Below, in pieces: positions 56,709-64,000 of a DNA stretch of 64,000 bases (position 1 is the first letter of the stretch; each line of letters begins with the position of its first letter). This DNA comes from Exiguobacterium sp. s48 (GTDB taxonomy: Bacteria; Bacillota; Bacilli; Exiguobacteriales; Exiguobacteriaceae), in NCBI RefSeq assembly GCF_018617395.1, contig NZ_JACSKC010000001.1:496001-560000 (forward strand). Direction: 5' to 3'. Under the pieces are notes generated by a model, which worked only from the letters and a program-made list of their open reading frames with translations, was not told the DNA's origin and searched no databases. A program made the translations under genes and the position numbers.

Positions 56709-57572
56709 ATGCCGAAATACTCCATCAAGACAGTCGCGACGTTGACCGGTGTCAATCCAACGACCATTCGGGCATGGGAACGCCGTTATCAATTTATCGT
56801 GCCGAGCCGAACCGAGTCTGGTCACCGCCTGTATTCAGATCAGGATGTCGAAAAAATCAAGTGGGTGGTCGATAAGCAGAAAGAGGGTTTGAGTGTCTCT
56901 CAGGCGATTCAGCAATTGCATCAGGCTCCGGAGCCTGAACCTACTTCCGCTAAACTGTATGATGAGGAATTAAAAGATGGGTTGCTCCAGGCGCTTCTCT
57001 CTTTTGATGAACGTACCGCTCATGACTTAATCAACCGTGCCTTTAATACGTTCAGCTTTGAAAAAGTGACGAAGGACATCATTGGACCGCTTTTGATGGA
57101 TATCGGTACACGTTGGGAAGATGGGTCAATCACAATCGCGCACGAACATTTCGCCACGGCTTTTTTGCGGGCGCGTCTTTCCACGCTGTCGCTTCAGATG
57201 CCGATGAACCCTTTCTTGCCACGTGTCACATGTGTCTGTGCCCCGGGTGAAATGCATGAGATCGGACTGTTATTTGTCACCCTCTATTTACGTCAACACG
57301 GTTATGATGTCATTTTCCTCGGTGCAGGGTTTCCGAAAGAAGATCTGAGCAAAGCCCTTTATGATATCGATGCATCTTGTCTTATTTTTGCTTGTACATT
57401 GACCGATCACATTCCCGACCTAGAAGAGGCTATGGCATATATTCAAACTGAGCACCCTGGCTTAAAAATTGGGGCTGGTGGATATGCGGTTAGTTTAGAA
57501 AGGAATCGATTTAAGGATGCATTTCTTGGCGACACACCGGAAGAATGGACAAAATGGTTATCAACTATTTGA
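56709..57572 (+). CDS. carH: MerR-family regulator with B12-binding domain (CarH/LitR-like photoreceptor)
   Basis: A 287-residue protein. The N-terminal MerR winged helix (about 4-70) carries VATLTGVNPTTIRAWERRYQ. A four-helix bundle (about 85-165) contains W136 and E146-H147 spaced as the W-x9-EH motif that marks light-sensing CarH/LitR proteins. A Rossmann-type cobalamin domain (170-287) has E-M-H183-E-I-G, the E-x-H-x2-G motif whose His is the lower B12 ligand. Known CarH proteins bind DNA as tetramers with adenosylcobalamin in the dark and release it in light, controlling carotenoid genes. The residue after W136 is Glu, where Thermus CarH has the His that later binds cobalt. The gene is isolated by a terminator upstream; carotenoid genes are not adjacent. 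Confidence 0.85.
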   Translation: MPKYSIKTVATLTGVNPTTIRAWERRYQFIVPSRTESGHRLYSDQDVEKIKWVVDKQKEGLSVSQAIQQLHQAPEPEPTSAKLYDEELKDGLLQALLSFDERTAHDLINRAFNTFSFEKVTKDIIGPLLMDIGTRWEDGSITIAHEHFATAFLRARLSTLSLQMPMNPFLPRVTCVCAPGEMHEIGLLFVTLYLRQHGYDVIFLGAGFPKEDLSKALYDIDASCLIFACTLTDHIPDLEEAMAYIQTEHPGLKIGAGGYAVSLERNRFKDAFLGDTPEEWTKWLSTI

Positions 57573-57598
57573 CACGGGATGAAAACGGGAGTAGCTTA
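57570..57598 (+). promoter_or_regulatory. Candidate promoter of the MecA-family gene
   Basis: A perfect TTGACA (57570-57575) overlaps the regulator stop codon; the hexamer 17 bases later is TAGCTT (57593-57598), which is weak. Possible but not certain. Confidence 0.4.
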
Positions 57599-57632
57599 TT
57601 ATTAGGATTGACTATTCACTGGAGGTTTTCGA

Positions 57633-58211
57633 TTGAGATTTGAAAAACAAACAAAAGAACATCTTCGTGTATATGTGACTGCGAATGAACTCTCGTTACG
57701 TGGAATCGCCATTGATACAATTGTGGGGGAAAATGGTCAACAGCTGTGGAAAGAATTGCTTGAAACAGCAGAAAGTGAATACGGATTCTCTCCGCAAGGA
57801 GCAGTTGATTTGAATGTGACGATGTTTCCTCGTGACGGACTTGTCATCGATGTTCAGAGAGGCGAAGCGATTGCCGAACTCGATATCGAACAGGTTGAGA
57901 TTCGATTGACAATCGATGTGATTCATCACTTGATTTATCAGTTCGAGGACATTGAAGATGTAATCAATGCTTCGATTCGTCTATTCCCACATATACATGA
58001 AACTGAACAAGGCGGGACACTATATCATTACAACGGTCGGTACTATCTTCACTTCGTCGAGGTACTTCCTTCACAAGTGGAAGAACGACTTGCGGCAATC
58101 TTGTCTGAGTACGGGAAGACGACTACGGTCAGCCCGTACGTCATGATGGAATACGGTAAGACGATTCAAACTGAACAAGCCGTTAAAGAGCTGTACGATG
58201 CATTCGCATGA
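57633..58211 (+). CDS. ypbH: MecA-family ClpC adaptor (MecA/YpbH)
   Basis: A 192-residue adaptor protein. The N-terminal substrate-binding half starts MRFEKQTKEHLRVYVTANELSLRG. An acidic middle and the C-terminal ClpC-binding domain (about 105-192, FEDIEDVINASIRLF...YHYNGRYYLHF) follow. MecA proteins deliver substrates to ClpCP and help assemble ClpC. Gene order with gudB and ypdA matches ypbH in B. subtilis rather than mecA, hence the symbol; functionally it could be the only MecA here. The start is TTG 57633, with GGAGG upstream. Confidence 0.88.
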   Translation: MRFEKQTKEHLRVYVTANELSLRGIAIDTIVGENGQQLWKELLETAESEYGFSPQGAVDLNVTMFPRDGLVIDVQRGEAIAELDIEQVEIRLTIDVIHHLIYQFEDIEDVINASIRLFPHIHETEQGGTLYHYNGRYYLHFVEVLPSQVEERLAAILSEYGKTTTVSPYVMMEYGKTIQTEQAVKELYDAFA

Positions 58212-58226
58212 GTACGGCTTTTTTTT
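58189..58226 (+). terminator. Intrinsic terminator overlapping the MecA-family gene end
   Basis: AGCTGTAC (58189-58196) pairs with GTACGGCT (58212-58219, one G-U), with an inner TGC/GCA pairing, followed by eight T. The upstream arm is inside the last codons and the stop codon lies in the hairpin. Confidence 0.75.
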
Positions 58227-58241
58227 ACTGTTCTGTTCCTA

Positions 58242-58268
58242 TTGTTTTTAGCATGTCCGTGTTATGAT
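58242..58268 (+). promoter_or_regulatory. Candidate promoter of ddl
   Basis: TTGTTT (58242-58247) and TATGAT (58263-58268) are spaced by 15 bases, or 16 using ATTGTT. It lies between a terminator and the ddl start. Spacing is short, so confidence is moderate. Confidence 0.4.
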
Positions 58269-58309
58269 TAGACTTGAATTTTCAGTAGTTAGTTGAAGGA
58301 GAGATTGGA

Positions 58310-59236
58310 ATGAAAGTCGCTGTATTATATGGTGGAGTGTCAGGAGAACGAGAAGTATCCCTCACGAGCGGACAAGGAATGATTGAAGCGTTAACAGAGC
58401 GAGGCCATGAGGTCACGGCAATCGACTTTCATCCGGAAAGGGCGAGTGATTTGTTGACATTAGATGTCGACGTCGTCATCAGCGCGTTACATGGAAAGTA
58501 TGGAGAGGACGGTCGCGTACAATCACTGCTTGAAATGGCGGGGATCCCGTATACCGGATCAGGAGTCTTGGCATCTGCCCTTGCAATGGACAAGGCGAGA
58601 GCGAAAATCATTTTTGCGGCATCTGGCATCCGTGTCGCACGCGATGTGTTGATCGAATCGACTGATTTGATTGATGCAAAAGTGAGTGAATGGGGCGATG
58701 AGTTCCCGTGTGTCGTTAAACCGGCACAAGAAGGGTCATCAAACGGACTGACGATTGCCATGGACGAAGCGATGTTACGTGAAGGGATCGACAAGGCGTT
58801 TGCCTGCGATTCAGCCGTACTGGTCGAGCAGTACATCAAAGGAAAAGAATTGACAGTGCCCGTCATCGGGAACTTTGGGAAAGAAGAGGCGCTCCCAGTT
58901 ATTGAAATCATTCCAAAAAATGAGTTTTACGACTATGAGTCGAAGTATACAGAAGGTGGTTCGATTCATGTCTGTCCGGCAGAGATTTCAACTGACTTGA
59001 CGGAAGAGGTTCAGCAGGCGGCAGTCATGGCACACCGCGCACTCGGTTGTTCTGGATATTCGCGTTCCGACTTCCTCGTTTCAGAATCAGGAAAAGCCTA
59101 CATTCTAGAAACAAACACGTTACCAGGGATGACACCACTCAGCTTATTCCCCGATAGTGCAAAAGCAGCGGGGATTTCTTATGGTGAGCTATTAGAGCGC
59201 TTCATTGAGCTCGCACTTGAACGTGAGTCGAAATAA
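58310..59236 (+). CDS. ddl: D-alanine-D-alanine ligase
   Basis: A 308-residue ATP-grasp ligase joining two D-Ala for the peptidoglycan stem end. N-terminal VAVLYGGVSGEREVSLTSG carries the first D-Ala-binding Glu and Ser. The ATP-binding Lys region is FPCVVKPAQEGSSNG and the C-terminal metal site is ILETNTLPGMTPLSLFP. It is the shorter DdlB type, about 50 residues shorter than typical Bacillus Ddl. Its place between ypbH and gudB is not the usual Bacillus location. GGAGA precedes the ATG. Confidence 0.95.
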   Translation: MKVAVLYGGVSGEREVSLTSGQGMIEALTERGHEVTAIDFHPERASDLLTLDVDVVISALHGKYGEDGRVQSLLEMAGIPYTGSGVLASALAMDKARAKIIFAASGIRVARDVLIESTDLIDAKVSEWGDEFPCVVKPAQEGSSNGLTIAMDEAMLREGIDKAFACDSAVLVEQYIKGKELTVPVIGNFGKEEALPVIEIIPKNEFYDYESKYTEGGSIHVCPAEISTDLTEEVQQAAVMAHRALGCSGYSRSDFLVSESGKAYILETNTLPGMTPLSLFPDSAKAAGISYGELLERFIELALERESK

Positions 59237-59261
59237 GACAGGTATAGGAATACACACTAAA

Positions 59262-59275
59262 AGAAAACGCTTTCA
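59262..59275 (+). promoter_or_regulatory. cre-like site upstream of the glutamate dehydrogenase gene
   Basis: AGAAAACGCTTTCA matches the CcpA consensus at 13 of 14 positions (first base A instead of T). A TATACT hexamer follows at 59316-59321 with a weak -35 (TTTCAA, 59293-59298). B. subtilis rocG is known to be repressed by CcpA, which fits. Confidence 0.65.
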
Positions 59276-59382
59276 TTATTTTTGTAAAACCCTTTCAAAT
59301 TGAACGCGTATCGGCTATACTTTTAAACGAATACGAGGTTAATTCTTGGGGGAGAATTGACAATTTAGGGGAGGAAACCTTC

Positions 59383-60651
59383 ATGATTACGGATCAAGAA
59401 AAAGGTCATCAAAAACGAAAAAACATCTTGGAATCGACACAAGAAGTGATTCACGAAGCTTTAGATAAACTCGGCTATCCAGATGAGATGTACGAGTTGT
59501 TAAAAGAACCGCTTCGCATGCTGACCGTTCGGATCCCTGTTCGCATGGACGATGGCTCAACAAAGATTTTCACAGGCTATCGCGCTCAACATAATGATGC
59601 GGTCGGACCGACAAAAGGGGGAATTCGGTTCCACCCAAGCGTAACGGAGGTAGAAGTAAAAGCATTATCCGTTTGGATGAGCTTAAAAGCAGGAATCGTC
59701 GACTTACCTTACGGTGGAGGGAAAGGTGGAATCGTCTGTGACCCACGCGAAATGAGTTTCCGTGAGATTGAGCGGTTGAGCCGTGGTTACGTTCGCGCCA
59801 TCAGTCAGATTGTTGGACCGACGAAAGATATTCCAGCACCAGACGTGTTCACGAACTCGCAAATCATGGCATGGATGATGGATGAGTATAGTCGAATCGA
59901 TGAATTCAACTCACCTGGATTCATTACTGGTAAGCCACTTGTCCTCGGGGGTTCTCATGGTCGTGAGACAGCAACGGCAAAAGGTGTGGCCATCATGATT
60001 CGAGAAGCGGCACTCCGTCGTGGTATTGAACTCAAAGGGGCACGCGTCGTTGTTCAAGGTTTCGGGAACGCAGGTAGCTTCCTTTCGAAATTCATGCACG
60101 ATGCCGGAGCGAAAGTAATTGCTGTCAGTGATGCTTACGGTGCCATCCATGATGAGAACGGTCTTGATATCCCTTACTTGTTAGATCGTCGTGATTCATT
60201 CGGTACGATTTCGACATTGTTTAAAAATACGATCTCAAATAAAGAGATGCTAGAACTCGACTGTGACATTCTCGTACCTGCTGCAATCGAGAACCAAATC
60301 ACAGAAGACAATGCGGACGCGATTAAAGCATCGATCGTGGTCGAAGCGGCAAACGGTCCAACGACGAATGAAGCGACAAAAATCTTAACCGAGCGTGGGA
60401 TTCTCCTCGTGCCGGACGTGTTGGCATCTAGTGGTGGTGTCACGGTGTCGTATTTTGAATGGGTACAGAATAACCAAGGTTACTATTGGACGGAAGAAGA
60501 AGTCGAGGAAAAACTCGAGAAAGTACTCGTCCATTCCTTCAATACCGTATACAATACGTCATCAGCACGAAAAGTCGATATGCGTCTCGCCGCCTATATG
60601 GTCGGCGTACGTAAGATGGCGGAAGCATCTCGTTTCCGTGGATGGGTATAA
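59383..60651 (+). CDS. gudB: NAD-type glutamate dehydrogenase (GudB/RocG)
   Basis: A 422-residue catabolic glutamate dehydrogenase (glutamate to 2-oxoglutarate and ammonia). The catalytic segment is VDLPYGGGKGGIVCDPREMS with the conserved Lys. The substrate motif GPTKDIPAPDVFTNSQIMAW and nucleotide motif VVQGFGNAGSFLSKF are intact. No internal duplication, such as that which inactivates GudB in laboratory B. subtilis, is seen. Order next to ypdA matches gudB; the upstream cre is more like rocG. GGGGAGG precedes ATG 59383. Confidence 0.95.
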   Translation: MITDQEKGHQKRKNILESTQEVIHEALDKLGYPDEMYELLKEPLRMLTVRIPVRMDDGSTKIFTGYRAQHNDAVGPTKGGIRFHPSVTEVEVKALSVWMSLKAGIVDLPYGGGKGGIVCDPREMSFREIERLSRGYVRAISQIVGPTKDIPAPDVFTNSQIMAWMMDEYSRIDEFNSPGFITGKPLVLGGSHGRETATAKGVAIMIREAALRRGIELKGARVVVQGFGNAGSFLSKFMHDAGAKVIAVSDAYGAIHDENGLDIPYLLDRRDSFGTISTLFKNTISNKEMLELDCDILVPAAIENQITEDNADAIKASIVVEAANGPTTNEATKILTERGILLVPDVLASSGGVTVSYFEWVQNNQGYYWTEEEVEEKLEKVLVHSFNTVYNTSSARKVDMRLAAYMVGVRKMAEASRFRGWV

Positions 60652-60653
60652 TC

Positions 60654-60690
60654 AAAAAGTTCGGTCAACATCTGTTGACCGAACTTTTTT
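60654..60690. terminator. Bidirectional terminator between gudB and bdr
   Basis: AAAAAGTTCGGTCAAC pairs with GTTGACCGAACTTTTT around ATCT (60654-60689). A and T tracts on both sides let it serve both converging genes. The bdr stop codon lies at its edge (60690-60692). Confidence 0.9.
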
Positions 60691-61670
60691 TATACGTTAA
60701 TTCGATTTGCGATCGTATCAGCAATTGCCTTCCCATGGAAGCGTCCGTTTTCGATAAAAATCTTATTGGCATCGTTTCCTGCTGCCACCACGCCTGCGAT
60801 GAACAGATGTTCCACGTTCGTTTCGAACGTTTCTTCATCATATGAAGGAATTCCACTCTCTTCATCAACGAGAATGCCCGCGTCCTCGAATAAATGATGG
60901 TCCGGTTGATAACCGGTCATCGCGAACACGTGGTCAGCGTAGATATGTTTTTCTTCACCTTGTTGACGATAGTAGACGCCATCTTCCGTGATTCGTTCAA
61001 TCGTCGCCTCGAATTCCATGCGAACTTTTTCATGTCGAACGAGCGAATCGAAGTTTGGGAGAACCCATGGCTTGACGGAAGGGCTATACGAATCGCCGCG
61101 ATAAAGCACCGTCACATAAGCGCCCGCTTTCTCTAGTTCGATTGCCGCATCGACTGCAGAGTTCTTTCCTCCGATAATGGTGACATGTTGTTTGAAATAA
61201 GGGTGCGCCTCATTGAAATAGTGATGCACGTGAGGCAGGGATTCGCCTGGTACATCGAGTAGTCGAGGGCGTCCATAATATCCTGTGGCTAAAATCACGT
61301 AGTCAGCTTCACGAGTCGTCACCCCACGTCGTTCGTGTCTAGATGTCACAGTAAATCGTCCATTAATTTTTTCCACTGATTCGACAGTCTCGAATGGATG
61401 GACGTTCAAACCGGTCCGTGATACGACTTCTCGATAATAGACAAGGGCATCTTGGCGCCGGGGTTTTAAGTCTTTACAGATGAACGGAATGTCTCCGATT
61501 TCTAAAAGCGTGGCAGATGAAAAGAACGTTTGGTGTGTCGGATATCGATAGATGGCATCGACAATGTTTCCCCGTTCGATCACGGTACAAGATACACCAA
61601 TCTTCTCTAGTTCGATGGCGGCCGAAAGACCACACGGGCCAGCCCCAACGATAATCGCTTGTTTATTCAC
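60690..61670 (-). CDS. bdr: YpdA-family bacillithiol disulfide reductase
   Basis: A 326-residue flavoprotein with two Rossmann motifs: FAD site IIVGAGPCGLSAA at the N-terminus and NADPH site TIIGGKNSAVDAAIEL. A third dinucleotide-domain signature follows near the C-terminus (HLFIAGVVAAGNDANKIFIE). YpdA/Bdr proteins reduce bacillithiol disulfide with NADPH in Firmicutes. The start is GTG at 61668-61670 with AGAGGTGAT upstream. It is probably co-transcribed with ansA, whose stop is 52 bases upstream on the same strand. Confidence 0.9.
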   Translation of the reverse strand: MNKQAIIVGAGPCGLSAAIELEKIGVSCTVIERGNIVDAIYRYPTHQTFFSSATLLEIGDIPFICKDLKPRRQDALVYYREVVSRTGLNVHPFETVESVEKINGRFTVTSRHERRGVTTREADYVILATGYYGRPRLLDVPGESLPHVHHYFNEAHPYFKQHVTIIGGKNSAVDAAIELEKAGAYVTVLYRGDSYSPSVKPWVLPNFDSLVRHEKVRMEFEATIERITEDGVYYRQQGEEKHIYADHVFAMTGYQPDHHLFEDAGILVDEESGIPSYDEETFETNVEHLFIAGVVAAGNDANKIFIENGRFHGKAIADTIANRINV

Positions 61671-61722
61671 TATTAAATCACCTCTTTGCTCATTGTAGGA
61701 AAGGGAGCGCGTGAGCGCAAGG

Positions 61723-62694
61723 TTATTGCTGGAAGCTAAAACTATGTTCTAACACCGATTGGCTCGAACCTGACTCGAGTTCGACTAAGAGGCGCAGACG
61801 GGCTTTTTGCGAATTTAAACCGTTCGAGAAAATGATGCCCATCTCTTTCAACTGTTTACCGCCACCGTCATATCCATAAACATCCTGAACGATTCCATTA
61901 AAGCAACGACTGACGATGACCACAGGGATTTCATCGACTAGGTGTTTGAGCGCCGACAAAAGGGTAGGAGGAACATTTCCTTGACCCAGCACTTCAAGTA
62001 CGAGTCCGTCGTATCCGAGTGCAATCACCGACTCGAGCAAATCAGGTTCCATTCCCGCTACAACTTTTAGGACGGCAACGCGTTTTGAGATGGATGGAAT
62101 CATTTTTGGTTGTCTGTTTGTCGGTTGACTATAGATGAGCACGTGGTCCTTTGTGACCATACCCACATTTCCGAAATGGACCGACTTGAACGTATCGACC
62201 GACGAGGTATGTGTTTTTGTGACGTTAAACGCCGAGTGGATTTCACCGTTAAATACGACGAGCACACCTTTGCCACGAGCTGCCTCGCTTTTTGCGACAC
62301 GTAGGGCAGTGATTAAATTGAATTCTCCGTCTGAACCTACCTCGTTCGAGGATCGCATTGCGCCTGTCAGAACGATTGGTACCGGCGCCCCAAGTGTGAT
62401 TTGTAAGAAATAAGCGGTCTCTTCAAGCGTATCGGTCCCATGTGTGATAACGACCCCATCATACGTGTCTTGTGTCAGTTCTCGTTGGATGAAATGCGCC
62501 AATTCAAGCATCTTCTCAGGAGTCATATGGGGCGAGGGGATGTTCGAAAAATGCTTCGTTGTGATGTGGGCGATGTCCGTCGCCTTCGGTAGTGTCGCAT
62601 CAATAGGGTTGACGTCACTCGGTTCGACGTGACCTGTTCCGGACTGTGACATGGCGATTGTACCGCCCGTGTGGATTAATAATAAATGGTTCAT
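61723..62694 (-). CDS. ansA: L-asparaginase, cytoplasmic (type I-like)
   Basis: A 323-residue asparaginase hydrolysing asparagine to aspartate and ammonia. The two catalytic Thr motifs are HTGGTIAMSQSG at the N-terminus and VVITHGTDTLEETAYF. No signal peptide is present, so cytoplasmic action is expected. The start is ATG with its first base at 62694 and AGGAGG 8 bases upstream; longer in-frame starts lack homology. It is divergent from prsW and followed on its own strand by bdr. Confidence 0.93.
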   Translation of the reverse strand: MNHLLLIHTGGTIAMSQSGTGHVEPSDVNPIDATLPKATDIAHITTKHFSNIPSPHMTPEKMLELAHFIQRELTQDTYDGVVITHGTDTLEETAYFLQITLGAPVPIVLTGAMRSSNEVGSDGEFNLITALRVAKSEAARGKGVLVVFNGEIHSAFNVTKTHTSSVDTFKSVHFGNVGMVTKDHVLIYSQPTNRQPKMIPSISKRVAVLKVVAGMEPDLLESVIALGYDGLVLEVLGQGNVPPTLLSALKHLVDEIPVVIVSRCFNGIVQDVYGYDGGGKQLKEMGIIFSNGLNSQKARLRLLVELESGSSQSVLEHSFSFQQ

Positions 62695-62798
62695 ATGTGT
62701 CCTCCTCATTATTTTTGTGGAAATTACCATTTTCTAGGGGTTCTACACTTTTTCTTTCGAGCAATTCAGTGTATGCTAGTGGAAGAAAGGAGAGATGC

Positions 62799-63458
62799 AT
62801 GATGATCGCAATCGCCTTGTCTGCGGTTGCCCCGGGGCTTGCCCTTCTTTCCTACTTCTATCTTCGACATGAATTGGAGGCGGAACCGCTCGGATATGTG
62901 ATTCGTTCTTTCGTGGCCGGCGCAGTTCTCGTGTTCCCCATCATGTTTATCCAATATGCCTTCGTTGAAGAAGGTGTTCTTACCGGACCGTTTTGGGGGG
63001 CGTATGTCGCCACTGCTTTACTCGAAGAGTTTTTTAAATGGTTTATGATTTATTATACAATATATATACATAAAGTCTTTGATGATTACTACGACGGGAT
63101 TCTCTATGCGGTCGCCTGCTCATTAGGCTTTGCGACATTAGAGAATTTTTTATACTTATGGGTGTACGATTCATTAGAAATTGCGATTTGGCGTGCAATC
63201 TTGCCTGTGAGCGGACACGCCTTGTTCGCGGTCGTGATGGGGTATTGTTTAGGGCGGGCAAAGCATTCGGCACGAGAGAGAGTATGGCTGTTCATGGCCA
63301 TTCTATCTGCGACAATCATTCACGGTACGTTCGATTTGATTTTGATTCTCGAGCCGGAGAACAAGCTACCTGCCGTTCTATATATCGTCATTTTATGGAT
63401 GGTTGCTCTGCTACTAGTGCGAGCGGCCAACCTGTCCAATCGTCGTCAATTTAAATAA
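62799..63458 (+). CDS. prsW: Intramembrane protease PrsW
   Basis: A 219-residue multipass membrane protein of the PrsW (glutamic-type, CAAX-like) family. The catalytic EExxK motif is E76-E-F-F-K80 (ALLEEFFKWFM). Other conserved polar residues are E115 (GFATLEN), H140 (SGHALFAVVMGY) and H175/D179 (HGTFD). In B. subtilis PrsW makes the first cut in the anti-sigma factor RsiW, before RasP. A RasP-like gene is at 21747 in this window. ATG 62799 (or 62802) has AAGGAG upstream. The partial PilZ gene follows 15 bases later. Confidence 0.93.
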   Translation: MMIAIALSAVAPGLALLSYFYLRHELEAEPLGYVIRSFVAGAVLVFPIMFIQYAFVEEGVLTGPFWGAYVATALLEEFFKWFMIYYTIYIHKVFDDYYDGILYAVACSLGFATLENFLYLWVYDSLEIAIWRAILPVSGHALFAVVMGYCLGRAKHSARERVWLFMAILSATIIHGTFDLILILEPENKLPAVLYIVILWMVALLLVRAANLSNRRQFK

Positions 63459-63473
63459 AGGGGAAGAGAACGT

Positions 63474-64000
63474 ATGTTAAAAGAAGGTCAAGAATTAAGA
63501 ATTGAAGTAGAAGGCCGCGCAGAGGGGAAGACGAAAATCGCTGCAATCGTTGATCAAGTCGTGTGGATTGAATCACCAAGTGATATGACAACACTTAAGA
63601 CATTCTTTTTACACGAAGAGGAAGAAATACGGGTTTACTTCTTCCAAGGAGACAATCAATTGTTTGCTTTCGACACGAAAGTTGCGAAACGGATCAGTGA
63701 TGCCCAAATGACGATTCGATATGCGTTTAACCTGCCGGACGAGAAAAAAATTAAACGTATTCAGCGTCGTGAATATTTACGTGTTCCTGAAATGATTGAC
63801 GTGACCGTGCTCGCGGCTGACGGTGAAGGGTTCGAGTCGTTTGAAACGACGTCATTAGACGTTTCTGCAGGTGGAATGAAAATTATTGCGAACCGTGCGC
63901 CGGTTGAAGTGGATGAGTCACTCATCGTTGTTTTCCGAATTGAAAATGAACAAGGAACGCCTCAACTCTTTCGCGTAAAGAGTCGCCTCGTACGTATCCA
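63474..64000 (+). CDS. motI: PilZ-domain c-di-GMP receptor, YpfA/MotI-like (3' truncated by window edge)
   Basis: An open frame of 175 codons from ATG 63474 that has no stop before the window ends. GGGGAAGAG lies upstream. The N-terminal YcgR-like domain (1-90, MLKEGQELRIEVEG) is followed by a PilZ domain beginning with the c-di-GMP motif R-R-E-Y-L-R (KRIQRREYLRVPEM) and the second motif D-V-S-A-G-G (LDVSAGGMKI). Both binding motifs match the RxxxR and D/NxSxxG consensus. In B. subtilis YpfA (MotI, DgrA) binds c-di-GMP and disengages the flagellar stator. The prsW neighbourhood matches B. subtilis ypfA. Confidence 0.88.
   Translation, partial: MLKEGQELRIEVEGRAEGKTKIAAIVDQVVWIESPSDMTTLKTFFLHEEEEIRVYFFQGDNQLFAFDTKVAKRISDAQMTIRYAFNLPDEKKIKRIQRREYLRVPEMIDVTVLAADGEGFESFETTSLDVSAGGMKIIANRAPVEVDESLIVVFRIENEQGTPQLFRVKSRLVRI

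Noticed and set aside
58274-58290. CodY-box-like sequence before ddl (GAATTTTCAG...)
   Set aside because: Only the first half matches AATTTTCWGAAAATT; the second half does not.
61700-61720. GCGC-GTGA-GCGC hairpin after ansA (minus strand) as a terminator
   Set aside because: The stem is four bases and there is no T tract; ansA and bdr are more likely co-transcribed.

Overview
The window is a low-to-mid-GC Firmicutes chromosome segment. Gene content and order follow Bacillus, but spore-specific genes are absent at the places Bacillus keeps them. A Lys-peptidoglycan-style murE/fem pair and a CarH-like light sensor are present. I think an Exiguobacterium-type member of the Bacillales is most likely. 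This is inference from gene order and protein recognition; no database was searched. I see no rRNA, tRNA, insertion sequence, prophage, integrase or CRISPR array. Almost all of it is tightly packed core genome.

Layout. (1) 1-15665: 3' half of the fla/che operon on the + strand: hook protein fragment, flbD, fliL, fliM, fliY, cheY, fliO, fliP, fliQ, fliR, flhB, flhA, flhF, flhG, cheA, cheW, cheC, cheD, sigD, swrB. Start and stop codons are mostly overlapping or a few bases apart. cheB, which lies between flhG and cheA in Bacillus subtilis, is missing. (2) 15669-29093: rpsB (own promoter and folded leader), tsf, pyrH, frr, uppS, cdsA, dxr, rseP, proS, polC, with small hairpin attenuators between several genes. 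(3) 29095-38690: the rimP-nusA-rnpM-ylxQ-infB-rbfA-truB-ribF-rpsO-pnp block for translation initiation, ribosome maturation and RNA decay. (4) 38706-47455: M16 peptidase, then a murE/fem/M15-peptidase cell-wall operon where Bacillus carries spoVF and dap genes, then RNase J and an FtsK/SpoIIIE translocase. (5) 47456-53415: GntR regulator plus a BmpA-type nucleoside ABC importer with a perfect CcpA cre site. (6) 53472-64000: a block matching the B. subtilis fer-ypbB-recS-ypbH-gudB-ypdA-prsW-ypfA region, with a small membrane protein, a CarH-like B12 regulator, ddl and ansA included. The last gene, a PilZ (YpfA/MotI) protein, runs off the window.

How it fits together. The first third builds the flagellar export gate, the rotor switch and the adaptation/phosphatase arm of chemotaxis, and ends with the motility sigma factor. 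The truncated last gene encodes a likely c-di-GMP receptor that in B. subtilis brakes the same flagellum. The central part supplies translation factors, isoprenoid and phospholipid precursors, undecaprenyl diphosphate and replication. The murE/fem/M15 operon and ddl supply peptidoglycan stem and bridge enzymes. The nucleoside importer and glutamate dehydrogenase both have catabolite-control (cre) sites upstream.

No wholly new system is obvious. The items most worth following up are the CarH-like regulator with an inverted repeat at its promoter, the murE/fem/M15 module with its DDPR motif, the missing cheB, the paired AACGYTTACATTTT repeats ahead of the GntR gene, and the structured leaders of rpsB and rpsO. 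Starts were chosen by Shine-Dalgarno spacing and family N-termini; TTG and GTG starts are unusually frequent.
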